A stretch of DNA of 64,000 nt from Apostichopus japonicus (lineage: Eukaryota; Echinodermata; Holothuroidea; Aspidochirotida; Stichopodidae). The position numbers and the translations under genes were made by a program. Location: NCBI RefSeq assembly GCF_037975245.1, contig NC_092577.1, forward strand, positions 990,001-1,054,000, read 5' to 3'. The stretch's first letter is position 1. The number at the start of each line of letters is the position of its first letter. The notes under the pieces were generated by a model. That model was not told the DNA's origin. It did no database searches and saw nothing but the letters and a program-made list of their open reading frames with translations. This document shows positions 46,501 to 54,814 of the stretch, piece by piece.

Positions 46501-49500
46501 GGCCTATGATATACCCCACCCTAAGCCATTCTCTCTATCATGGTGTTACACCCTTAGCATTACATGCCCTAGCTGTAATATATGTTTTACACCAAGCCAT
46601 TCTATCATGGTGTTACACCCTTAGCATCACATACCCTAGCTGTAATACATTCTCTAAACACAAAGCCATTCTATCATGGTGTTACACCCTTAGCATCACA
46701 TGCCCTAGCTGTAATATATGTTTTACACCAAGCCATTCTATAATGGTGTTACACCCTTAGCATCACATGCCCATAGCTGTAATATATGTTTTACACCAAG
46801 CCATTCTATCATGGTGTTACACTGTTTGTAGTTCATTACTTAGTACTAACATTACGCAAACCCATCCATTCTATCATTATGTGTTAATATATTCTCTCTT
46901 CGAAGTCATTGGTCATTCCATAACCTCGATACCCTATTATAAAAAAGACAGCAGGGGGTTATGAACAGTTCAGTTCAAGCAAATATTGTGACAAACAACT
47001 TTTTTAGATTATCAAACCAGTAAAGTGGAACAGAGAGATTCACTTGTAAGGCCCTTTAAGGTTTCCAAACCTTTGTGTCAAACCAGCTGACACAGACAGA
47101 TAATAATTGTCTCAGAAAAACATTTTACTGGAGCGATTCATTACTGCTGGCACTGATAAAACAAGCTCAAGAAATCTGGGAAAGAAAAAAAAAAATCATT
47201 TTGACTCTGATATAGTTTTCAGTTATTACAGGGACATACAGTAGGAAGCTATTAAAACTGGGCATGGAGAATTGGAGGAAAGGGGGGGGGGGTTGACATA
47301 GGTGGGTAGCAACCAGCAGAGGGGCCATTCCGTACGTAAAGTTTAAAGAATCGTGCTATGAGGACATGGAATTCTCTAAATGCTACTATAAAATCTAAAC
47401 CATCTAAAGTAACATTTAGAAAAACGCTAAAAAAAAGAAATAATTTCTCAGTATTGATACATCGTTTATATTGTATGTTATTGATTATTCCTTATTAAGA
47501 CATTAATTATATTTTCATTTATGTACATATGTATTTTTTCCTTTCTTTCTTGGGAGTCATTTACCTTGTTAAGCCTGAATTGGCTTTTTAGAGGACTTCC
47601 CTCCACATGTATATATTTATAATCTGTGGAAAATCAAATAAATCAAATCAAATCAAATCAAATCAAATCAAATAAGCAGGTATGATGGTGACCTGCTGAT
47701 GTGGTCAGATGTGTAAAAACCATTATACAGTTCTGCAGGTTGGCTTGTGTGGCTCCCCTCTCTGTCTTTATCAACCCTAGGAATAATGCTAAATAGTGAC
47801 AATCAACTAGATGAATAAATCAAGTTGACATTAATCGAAATAACACCATGGCTGTTTTATTCACTAATATCATTCTCAACAATCGGCATCCCACAGCTTT
47901 TACTAGATCCCAATCCTCTTTTCCCTGATTGTCTGCAAAATTCTGTTTTGTATTTTAATATATCAAAAAAATATTTTTTTAAGAAATTGTTCAGACACAA
48001 TCTATGACAGACGAACGATATAAATACAAATACATCTCTGGCTATCTCACATGAAACTCTCATTTGCAATTCTAGCATCTCTTTGTGGAATTAAATTCAC
48101 ATTTTTACTCTATATTAATGCCAAATGTCTTACGGGTATGAATTATTAATAAGACCTTTCCCTGGATGGCTTTGGTGGGCTGCTGTTTCTTTTTGTATCG
48201 AGAGATTACCAGGTTCACTTCATGATCTTTGTCGGGTGTAGTTGTTTTGCTTGCAGGTCCTTAACCCCAATTATAACCAGTCGTGATGACATCATTGCCC
48301 TGTTGATACTGCATTTAATTATAATACTTTGCAAGACATGCCTATACTAGATGATAGCAGCGTAGAGCCTCTATAAATGTATACCGGATGATAGAGTGGC
48401 GTGGAACCTCTATAAATGTAAACCAGATAATAGAGCAGTGTGGAACCTCTATATATGTATACTGGATGATAGAGCAGCTTGGAACCTCTATTAATGTATA
48501 CCCGATGATAAAGCAGCGTAGAACCTCTATAAATGTGTATCGGATGATAGAGCAGCATAGCACCTCTATAAATGTATACCGGATGATAGAGCGGCGTGGA
48601 ACCTCTATAAATGTAAACCGGATAATAGAGCAGCGTGGAAACTCTATATATGTATACCGGATGATAGAGCAGCTTGGAACCTCTATTAATGTATACCCGA
48701 TGATAGAGCAGCATAGAACCTCTATAAATGTGTATCGGATGATAGAGCAGCGCGGTACCTCTATAAATGTATACCGGATGATAGAGCGGCGTGGAACCTC
48801 TATAAATTTAAACCGGATAATAGAGCAGCGTGGAACCTCTATATATGTATACTGGATGATAGAGCAGCTTGGAACCTCTATTAATGTATACCCGATGATA
48901 GAGCAGCATAGAACCTCTATAAATGTGTATCGGATGATAGAGCAGCATAGCACCTCTATAAATGTATACCGGATGATAGAGCGGCGTGGAACCTCTATAA
49001 ATGTAAACCGGATAATAGAGCAGCGTGGAACCTCTATATATGTATACCGGATGATAGAGCAGCTTGGAACCTCTATAAATCTTTACTGGATGATAGAGCA
49101 GCATACAACCTCTATAAATGTACAGTATATAGGATAATTGAGCAGCGTAGAACCTCTATAAATGTGTATCGGATGATAGAGCAGCATAGCACCTCTATAA
49201 ATGTATACCGGATGATAGAGCGGCGTGGAACCTCTATAAATGTAAACCGGATAATAGAGCAGCGTGGAAACTCTATATATGTATACCGGATGATAGAGCA
49301 GCTTGGAACCTCTATTAATGTATACCCGATGATAGAGCAGCATAGAACCTCTATAAATGTGTATCGGATGATAGAGCAGCGCGGTACCTCTATAAATGTA
49401 TACCGGATGATAGAGCGGCGTGGAACCTCTATAAATTTAAACCGGATAATAGAGCAGCGTGGAACCTCTATATATGTATACTGGATGATAGAGCAGCTTG

Positions 49501-51096
49501 GAACCTCTATTAATGTATACCCGATGATAGAGCAGCATAGAACCTCTATAAATGTGTATCGGATGATAGAGCAGCATAGCACCTCTATAAATGTATACCG
49601 GATGATAGAGCGGCGTGGAACCTCTATAAATGTAAACCGGATAATAGAGCAGCGTGGAACCTCTATATATGTATACCGGATGATAGAGCAGCTTGGAACC
49701 TCTATAAATCTTTACTGGATGATAGAGCAGCATACAACCTCTATAAATGTACAGTATATAGGATAATTGAGCAGCGTAGAACCTCTATAAATGTGTATCG
49801 AATGATAGAGCAGCATACAACCTCTATAAATGTTAACCCGGATGATAGAGCAGTGTAGAACCTGTATTAATGTATACCGGATGATAGAGCAGCACAGAAC
49901 CTCTTTAAATGTATACCGGATAATTGAGCAGCGTATGACAGAACAGCATAGAACATCTATTAATGTGTATCGGATGATAGAGCAGCATACAACTTCTATA
50001 AATGTACAGTATATAGGATAATTGAGCAGCGTAGAACCTCTACAAATGTTTACCGGATGATAGAGCAGCATAGAACCTCTATAAATGTTAACCCGGATGA
50101 TAGAGCAGCGTAAAACCTGTATTAATGTATACCGGATGATAGAGCGGCGTGGAACCTCTTTACATGTGTATCAGATGATAGAGCAGCATAGCACCTCTAT
50201 AAATGTTAACCCGGATGATAGAGCAGCGTGGAACCTCTATAAATGTAACCAAACTTTTACTTCCAGATTTAAATCAGCAATTTTAAAGGTGGATACAGTT
50301 TTGTGGAAAAGTTTTCTATAAAATTAACCAGCAAACAAGTTGCTCAAACATCTTCTAGCGAAATTGGTCATGAAAACCTGCTCTTGGTGACAAAATGTTG
50401 AAATCAACATTTTCTATAGTGCTCTTAAAACAAAAAATTTTCAAATTCACATTTGACATGAATGTTCCTCCACTTGATGACAATTAAATAATATTCATGT
50501 ATGTAGGCTTCTTTCTTTATTTCATATATACAGTAGAGCAATGCAATGGGTCAAAGGTCACCACAATTTAGCCAAATGAGCATATTCATGAATTGCATTG
50601 TGCCTTTGTTCATTCTAAGGCTGCAGCCTTGTTTCTGGCAATGTCCTAGCAAGGTCTGGACACTGATATTCAAACTATCAGTTACTTGGTAAACACTTCT
50701 CTGAGTCACTGGTTAGCCTTGATCTACAAGCATGATCATGTAAGAAGCACTTAATATTGTCAACAGACCACACAAGCTGATTTATACTTAGGTTATAATC
50801 TTACATTTTCTTTCTAATTTTAGGTTAAACAAGGACTGGAAGCCTTACAAGTTCTCTGTGTATCTCAAGATGTAAATTTACAGTTACGAGGAGTAGCCAT
50901 CGTGTCAAATATTATTGATAGCAACAAAGAAAATGCTTCTAAGCTGATGGAAACAGAGCTTCTGGAAATACTGATGGCATTGAGCAAACTGAAGGAACCT
51001 GGACAGATGGCTGTGCAAGAGAGGGCAGCATACTCACTAGAAAGGGCTGCTGAACTTGGATTAATACAACATGTTGGAAATGGTCAGGCATCTTGA
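31525..51096 (+). CDS. unc45: UNC45 myosin chaperone (TPR + UCS), complete
   Basis: Seventeen coding exons: 32195..32393, 32857..33032, 33791..33880, 34163..34330, 34591..34759, 35034..35195, 35473..35641, 35940..36102, 36650..36879, 37558..37699, 39794..39934, 41911..42026, 42346..42526, 43363..43478, 44483..44603, 45766..45912, 50824..51096. Total 2763 nt, 920 residues, close to the usual ~930. If ATG 31525-31527 just before donor GTGAGT is used, the protein gains an N-terminal Met-Pro. Residues 1-120 are three TPRs with an Hsp90-type carboxylate clamp (KEEGN, KNRSACH, TKALFR); 120-500 is the armadillo central/neck region; about 510-920 is the UCS domain with [30 protein letters not shown] and ATECMCN, nearly as in vertebrates. 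Role: cytosolic Hsp90 co-chaperone folding and assembling myosin motors. Recognised by comparison with known family sequence. Confidence 0.95.
31528..32191 (+). other. Probable 5' intron of unc-45
   Basis: GTGAGT donor, TTGTTTTTCAG acceptor just upstream of the first coding TPR exon. The open frame from 32147 into the exon is intronic before 32192. Confidence 0.55.
32192..32393 (+). CDS. unc45: unc-45 exon 1: TPR 1 and 2
   Basis: Coding from ATG 32195. Encodes [20 protein letters not shown] (TPR1 helix A with the clamp Lys/Asn) and [17 protein letters not shown] (TPR2). Ends one base into Ala, at donor GTAAAT. Confidence 0.92.
32394..33790 (+). other. unc-45 introns around exon 2 (32394-32856 and 33033-33790)
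   Basis: AT-rich introns; short open frames at 32510 and elsewhere are not exons. No repeat element recognised. Confidence 0.8.
32857..33032 (+). CDS. unc45: unc-45 exon 2: TPR 3
   Basis: Starts after TATCAG. Encodes [20 protein letters not shown] with the clamp Lys and Arg, then [16 protein letters not shown]. Donor GTGAGT, phase 0. Confidence 0.93.
33791..33880 (+). CDS. unc45: unc-45 exon 3
   Basis: 30 codons. Linker helix [20 protein letters not shown] corresponding to the vertebrate segment between the TPR and central domains. CTTCAG / GTAGGT. Confidence 0.92.
34163..34330 (+). CDS. unc45: unc-45 exon 4: start of central armadillo region
   Basis: 56 codons: [19 protein letters not shown], almost identical to vertebrate UNC45, then an armadillo helix ending [13 protein letters not shown] / GTGAGG, phase 0. 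Confidence 0.95.
34591..34759 (+). CDS. unc45: unc-45 exon 5
   Basis: Central-domain helices [27 protein letters not shown] acceptor; ends one base into Asp before GTAGAG. Confidence 0.92.
35034..35195 (+). CDS. unc45: unc-45 exon 6
   Basis: Encodes [19 protein letters not shown] and [17 protein letters not shown], the counterpart of the vertebrate segment ending VPRKDLA. It has no long ORF of its own because it is bounded on both sides by introns; acceptor TTTCCTAG, donor GTCAGT. Confidence 0.92.
35473..35641 (+). CDS. unc45: unc-45 exon 7
   Basis: [20 protein letters not shown] then [17 protein letters not shown], matching vertebrate GLRKILKVVGQVPD and NTRMLASILINKLYDD. ATGCAG / GTAAGT. 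Confidence 0.94.
35715..35798 (+). mobile_element. LINE/SINE 3' tail fragment in unc-45 intron
   Basis: AGCGCCTTTGAACAAC...TTGGCGCTAAATAAATG followed by (GATT)n, the typical tail of L2/CR1-type elements. Only the tail is present. Confidence 0.6.
35940..36102 (+). CDS. unc45: unc-45 exon 8
   Basis: [20 protein letters not shown] and [10 protein letters not shown], matching the vertebrate ILQGPFDLGNQLL / VMEMMVAL block. CTTTTAG / GTATGT. Confidence 0.94.
36103..37557 (+). other. unc-45 introns either side of exon 9
   Basis: 36103-36649 and 36880-37557. Ordinary AT-rich sequence, except a G/C palindromic patch at about 37370-37425 (GGGGACCGTCCCC...GTCTGTCCCC) that may be a transposon relic. 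Confidence 0.7.
36650..36879 (+). CDS. unc45: unc-45 exon 9: entry to UCS domain
   Basis: Contains [20 protein letters not shown] and [14 protein letters not shown], among the most conserved UNC45 stretches. CAAACAG / GTCGGT; ends two bases into Arg. Confidence 0.95.
37558..37699 (+). CDS. unc45: unc-45 exon 10
   Basis: [20 protein letters not shown] matches vertebrate RRWAVEGLAYLTLDADVKDD. GGACAG / GTAAGG, phase 0. A ~31-bp piece just after the donor is duplicated at 37711/37766. Confidence 0.95.
37941..38534. repeat. 40-bp minisatellite in unc-45 intron (left part)
   Basis: Unit: AAATCAGATCTTATCTAGTC + TGATAAGCAGGGATCAAATG, 40 bp, about 15 copies with few differences. It resumes at 39185-39289 after a MITE insertion. 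Confidence 0.95.
38535..39184. mobile_element. Intact hAT-like MITE (650 bp) inside the minisatellite
   Basis: TIR CAAGGGCGGCGGAA (38535) and inverse TTCCGCCGCCCTTG (ends 39184), exact 8-bp TSD GCAGGGAT (38527-38534 and 39185-39192). The best-preserved copy of this family in the window. It carries one core module (about 38665-38765) and no ORF of note. Confidence 0.92.
39185..39289. repeat. 40-bp minisatellite, right part
   Basis: Two to three further, more diverged copies of the unit found at 37941-38534. Confidence 0.9.
39794..39934 (+). CDS. unc45: unc-45 exon 11
   Basis: [17 protein letters not shown] then [11 protein letters not shown], ending exactly at donor GTAAAA. That exon end is echoed by tandem repeats in the following intron. 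Confidence 0.95.
39940..40370. repeat. Donor-containing minisatellite in unc-45 intron
   Basis: Units of about 55-70 bp: CTTAATTAACCAAACTCCCC + ATCACCTGAAGGTAAAA + CAACATTGGGCTGACAGG, about seven copies. Each carries CCTGAAGGTAAAA, resembling the true exon end CCTAAG|GTAAAA at 39934. Confidence 0.9.
40440..40935. repeat. 102-bp tandem repeat, five copies
   Basis: AGACAGAGTGATAGT recurs at about 40456, 40559, 40661, 40763 and 40865. Each unit ends in a TATAATTATATTTTGTCC-type stretch. The array is followed by a G-run (40935-40965). Confidence 0.93.
40966..41910 (+). other. Rest of unc-45 intron before exon 12
   Basis: Non-repetitive intron sequence; no exon or element recognised. Confidence 0.6.
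41911..42026 (+). CDS. unc45: unc-45 exon 12
   Basis: [20 protein letters not shown] and [18 protein letters not shown] armadillo helices. CCTCACAG / GTTTGT (a weak donor, but in phase with the next exon). Confidence 0.92.
42346..42526 (+). CDS. unc45: unc-45 exon 13: UCS FPGER segment
   Basis: Encodes [20 protein letters not shown] and [13 protein letters not shown], the hallmark UCS loop. The last ~40 bp plus donor GTAACA are repeated twice in the downstream intron. Confidence 0.95.
42490..42800 (+). repeat. Tandem copies of the exon 13 end and its donor
   Basis: The segment ATAACGATGAATCC...CCCAGGAGAGAGG|GTAACA through ACATTGATT and the following ~50 bp occurs three times with spacing ~107-109 bp: real donor at 42527, copies at 42634 and 42743. 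Confidence 0.93.
42801..43362 (+). other. Rest of unc-45 intron before exon 14
   Basis: No feature beyond a short (TA)n at 43260-43270. Confidence 0.6.
43363..43478 (+). CDS. unc45: unc-45 exon 14
   Basis: [20 protein letters not shown] then [13 protein letters not shown], matching vertebrate NYEALLGLTNLSG. TTTTTTGCAG / GTAAAT. Confidence 0.94.
43905..44457. repeat. 278-bp tandem duplication before unc-45 exon 15
   Basis: TCTTTTCAAAATGT... through GCCCTGCATTATACTATTTAG occurs at 43905 and 44183 with few differences. The second copy ends about 25 bp before the exon acceptor. Confidence 0.92.
44483..44603 (+). CDS. unc45: unc-45 exon 15
   Basis: [20 protein letters not shown] then MCNLASNKL, matching vertebrate [29 protein letters not shown] / GTAAGT. 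Confidence 0.95.
44604..45765 (+). other. unc-45 intron before exon 16
   Basis: It includes a G-rich tract (about 45198-45240; several GGGG runs, possible quadruplex on the + strand) and a C-run/A-run at 45380-45397. No gene seen. Confidence 0.6.
45766..45912 (+). CDS. unc45: unc-45 exon 16
   Basis: [19 protein letters not shown] and [11 protein letters not shown], the penultimate UCS armadillo repeat. CTTCCAG / GTGAGT, phase 0. Confidence 0.95.
46440..46835. repeat. ~67-bp minisatellite
   Basis: Units AAGCCATTCTATCATGGTGT + TACACCCTTAGCATCACATG + CCCTAGCTGTAATATATGTT, about five copies, diverged at the ends. In the last unc-45 intron; the open frames across it are not coding. Confidence 0.9.
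47325..47676 (+). mobile_element. LINE 3' fragment with (AAATC)n tail
   Basis: A short frame reads [20 protein letters not shown], the C-terminal signature of a non-LTR reverse transcriptase. It is followed by a T-rich UTR and a terminal AAATC repeat at about 47637-47672. 5'-truncated. Confidence 0.75.
47677..48354 (+). other. Part of the last unc-45 intron
   Basis: Unique AT-rich intron sequence between the LINE tail and the 39-bp array; nothing recognised. Confidence 0.6.
48355..50252. repeat. 39-bp minisatellite with 629-bp higher-order repeat
   Basis: Unit ATGATAGAGCAGCTTGGAAC + CTCTATTAATGTATACCCG, 39 bp, nearly 50 copies. 48515-49143 is repeated almost exactly at 49144-49772 (629 bp, sixteen units including a 44-bp variant with ACAGTATATAGGATAATTGA). 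Because 39 is a multiple of three and the unit lacks stops, frames stay open on both strands (for example 48388-49137 + and 48342-48953 -); these are not genes. Confidence 0.95.
50253..50823 (+). other. Last part of the final unc-45 intron
   Basis: Unique sequence up to acceptor TCTAATTTTAG; nothing recognised. Confidence 0.65.
50824..51096 (+). CDS. unc45: unc-45 last exon (C-terminal UCS) and stop
   Basis: 91 codons including [23 protein letters not shown] and [13 protein letters not shown] match the UNC45 C-terminus (vertebrate LVESELLEIL). Acceptor TAATTTTAG. The tail ends NGQAS. Confidence 0.95.
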   Translation, partial: VKQGLEALQVLCVSQDVNLQLRGVAIVSNIIDSNKENASKLMETELLEILMALSKLKEPGQMAVQERAAYSLERAAELGLIQHVGNGQAS

Positions 51097-52330
51097 TAGT
51101 CATACATATTCATAGAGTGAGAAGAAGGTTGACTAATCAGTAGTGGTGCAGCGTTCAAAGTACTTCATAACGCATTTCCCAAGATCAGCAATAGCTATGA
51201 ATATGCATGAGGTGAGAAATGACCATTGGTGGAACAAATTACCAAAGATCAGGGTATTTGTGTAGTTTGGCAGTGAACTCACTATCCCGCCCTACATATG
51301 CACGTACAGAATTATTGCTTATGAATAGACATGAGTGGTACTAATGAGGTGAGAATATTCATTGATCAATTTCTTCAGATGGTTCACTTCAAACAAAAAC
51401 TAAAATGACTGACAGAGATTTTCTTGTGTCTCTTTGCACAAAACATTGACTAGTTCCATTCATATCTGCCCATTTCTGTTTCAAAATTAGTTATTTATGC
51501 CTTTCATATTCATCTATGTTTTTTCTGAAGTTGACCCTTCCATTAATAAAGTAGGATCTTAATATTTGCCATGAATGAACTCTTTTTTATTTTTGATATA
51601 ATTTACATATTCTTGCCATGTTTGATTCTAACTGGGAAGATTAATCCATTTCCATCCTGTTTTCTCTGCTGTTTTTTCACCAAGAATTTCATTTGCTGTG
51701 TCAATATTAATTTGTCAGTTATTAATTGGGTACCAGACGGGGGTAAGGTGTGGTGAGGGAAAGGCTAACAGGTAACAGCTTAAATTTGAATAATTGTAAT
51801 TTGTTAAGACTTTTGTCACTGATGGACATCCACAAGCATGAGTACAAGGCTCTCGGCATGACTGTGAGTACTTAATTTTGCACTAGTATCTAAACTTGAT
51901 TCCAAACTGCCAGGAGCATGAGTACAAATCTATGAGGATGAGTACACATGAGTACAAATCCATGAGTACACATTAGTCCGTACACTTTGCCAAACTACGA
52001 GTCAGACTCACTACAATTCTCTGGTTAAAGGGAATTCTTTGATTAGCATCTCTTGCATCTAGACCACCTCCACCCCTTCCTCACTCTCTTAATTGGTTAA
52101 CAACTATTTTTCATTTGTTATCTCTACTTTTTTTCTATGTAACTTCAGAATGATATTTAAGTCTGGCCTTTGAATTTTGATTTATATTCAGTGTGCAGTT
52201 ACACTATCCATGGCCTCAAACTGTAGGCCCTTCTATGCTAGAACCCTACAGTGTATAGGTTGCACATGTTCAGCCTAACTTGTGACTTATCATAGGATAT
52301 TATGATACTTAATCCAAAATGCAAATAAAA
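51097..52330 (+). other. 3' UTR of unc-45
   Basis: AT-rich. Poly(A) signal candidates: AATAAA at 51545-51550 and AATAAA at 52324-52329, the latter followed by a GU-rich stretch (GTGTTACAGTGTTAAGTTGTT). Which is used cannot be told from sequence. Confidence 0.55.
51545..51550 (+). terminator. Candidate unc-45 poly(A) signal
   Basis: AATAAA about 450 bases after the stop codon, followed by a T-rich stretch. A second AATAAA lies at 52324-52329. Confidence 0.5.
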
Positions 52331-54182
52331 AGAACAACTCTTCATCATTTTTATGAAATTTTGAAGTGTTACAGTGTTAAGTTGTTACACAAGTCTTATT
52401 TTATTTGTTTTTCTCAAAGAAACAAGCTCCTTCAAGTATTTTGAGGCCAGTAAAGTGTTATTGATAGAATAATGCTGGAGGATTAGGGAAAGGGGATATA
52501 ACTAGGTCCTATGGTCAATTAGGGGGCTCAGGCTTAGATGTGTTAAAGACTATTTTGATGATATACCTAAGGGAAAACAACGCCTTCAAAAAGAGGACCT
52601 GGTAACATAATTGTCTACAGGGGAAGGGTGATATTTATCATGTGGACAGGGCTGTTCTGTTATAACCACTTTGTCTTAATGAGACAGGGTGGATATTTTC
52701 TAAGAAATTAAATATTTTTCCAAGTTAAATTATTAAAATATAAAATGTGGTTGAACATTGACATTAATTATTATGTTATTTTTCATCTTTTAATTAATCA
52801 ATTATTTCTAGCCATGATGTCGTCCAGACCTATTACAAATTGAACCATAAGTAGATTTAAGACTGCCTAATATCCAGGAGCGAATTAGAGGCTAACGAAG
52901 TATCGTCTCGATGGCGGTGCGGCAACAGGACTGTGGCGCTGAACGCATCATCACCCCCCCCCCCCTCCAAGTTAAGGTGCCGATGGTCCTGAAATTTCCT
53001 AGCTTCGTTCGTGGTGTCCAATGCACCGTTTGTTTCAAGGTCCCCATTACCACCTGTTGATCCGTACTGAGTCGGTAGCAATCTATGATCCGGTCCACCC
53101 CTGTGCATATCTTCGCATTTCGAGGGGCGGGAAAAGAGCCTTAAATGTAGATTTACACCTATTTATATGTTAATTACCTGTTTGTTAACGGCATATCATT
53201 ATACGTGCATAAAACAGTGGTGTTTTGCATATAGTCCACAATCTCCTAGGATGATGTTCCAACAAGTGAATTGTTAGTGATGACCAGTTAAATTAAGACG
53301 CTGAAGACAATAAATCAAATTCTGGCTATTCCACAAGTTAACCTACAAAAAATAAAATAACGCCGGAATAAACGATGGATTACCTCCCGGATAAACACGA
53401 GCACATGACTATCAGCATACTCCCAGAAAGCCCGACGTAAATATTCAGTGCCAAGAATCTCGGCTTAAGTGGGAACACGAGCAGTAATTTTCATATCGGC
53501 CTACCGGAAGAATATCCGGTAGAAATGACTAGTGGACGCACGGAGCAAGCGTAACTTCTTTGTGCGCTACAGGAACAAGGCGTAAACCCGTCATAATTCG
53601 TCTGATCAAAACTCATTACGAGTAATGGTCAAGACTGAATTAGTCTTTTAGGCTTATTATGATGATCTAGGTTCTGGTAAATGACGAATAAAATCGAGTT
53701 AATGAAACAGGGGGCAACACTACATTAGATTAATATATAGGCCTACCACGTGTATCTGCGTAAACTTGTGAAGTGATAGTCTCAAAGAAACAGTGATATA
53801 TGTAAAACGTAAAGGAAATTTCAAATCAAAATGGTCTGTGAGTAAAATAAGAATAAAATCAGCTGAATATATATGTGTGTGTGTGGTGTTATGTGTGGTG
53901 TTATGTGTGTGTGGTGTTATGTGTGTGTGGTGTCATGCCTGTGTGTGGTGTCATGCCTGTGTGTGTGGTTTTATTATTTAGAATCTTACCTCTTCTTTGC
54001 AAACGGTAGTTCAATTTATTGTTGAAATCGAATCCAAGTCAGAGAAATCTACTATAAATTACCAGCAATTGAAAAGTACGAAATGTAATCTTACGTTACG
54101 GAGATATTTTATTCAGGAAATCCAAGGAATTAAATATCGATGTTTTAACTCCTCATGTTGACATGAGGCGGGGGGGGGGGGG
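52331..54182. other. Intergenic, no gene recognised
   Basis: A GC-richer block (about 52860-53130) has overlapping open minus-strand frames but no recognisable protein. Imperfect (GT)n at 53871-53968. G-run at 54170-54182 borders the next MITE. Confidence 0.5.
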
Positions 54183-54814
54183 CAAGGGCGGCGGAAGCAC
54201 TTTTAATCTGGGGGGCACCGACATCAAAGGGCACTTTGCAGAAATTCGATTGGACTGATGCAGCCTTATATTTTGTACCCTTTATAACTCTTATTGTATT
54301 ATCTTATTTGCGTATACACATCACTCCATCAAGGCCCACCCCCCCCCCCCCTCAAGGAAAATATGCATACAGCCCTGCAATATCCAATGAACAAATTGGG
54401 AAACAAGGAACAAGTTTTCTTTTGAGACAAAATGAGGTGAAATCATGCTAGTTGCTAATGTAATGAGTTTATTTCTTGTTAATATATCTTAACAATTTTT
54501 TTCCATTCGAAATAGCTTTGAGTTTGTCCGACAGAAATTCATTAAAAGTCAGGGGTGTAGCCAGGATTTGCAAAGTTGTATGCACGACTATCTGAGCGGA
54601 GCGCCATGCACCATCGGTTGGCGCGGAGCGTAGAAGAAATTTTTTTGTTTTACAAACCCCTCAGATGGCCGGAAACGGCCCTTCCCGAGTGTTCATTCTG
54701 GTTCCCTGGCCTCTAATTGCTAACTTGAGACGCCTCAATTTTTATGTAAAAAAAGGGCACATTTTCAACCTGAGGAAAAGTGGGGGCACGTGCCCCCCGG
54801 TTCCGCCACCCTTG
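54183..54814. mobile_element. hAT-like MITE, CAAGGGCGGCGGAA family, reversed copy
   Basis: Left end CAAGGGCGGCGGAAGC (54183), right end TTCCGCCACCCTTG (54801-54814), one mismatch in the TIR. The interior is the reverse of the 38535 copy, including the core module in minus orientation (about 54583-54690). Flanks are G-runs (GGGGGGGG / GGGGGTCC), so the TSD is ambiguous. Confidence 0.85.

Noticed and set aside
48388-49137. 249-codon plus-strand ORF of 13-residue repeats (and counterparts on both strands up to 50071)
   Set aside because: It lies wholly inside a 39-bp minisatellite in an unc-45 intron; frames are open on both strands simply because the period is a multiple of three.
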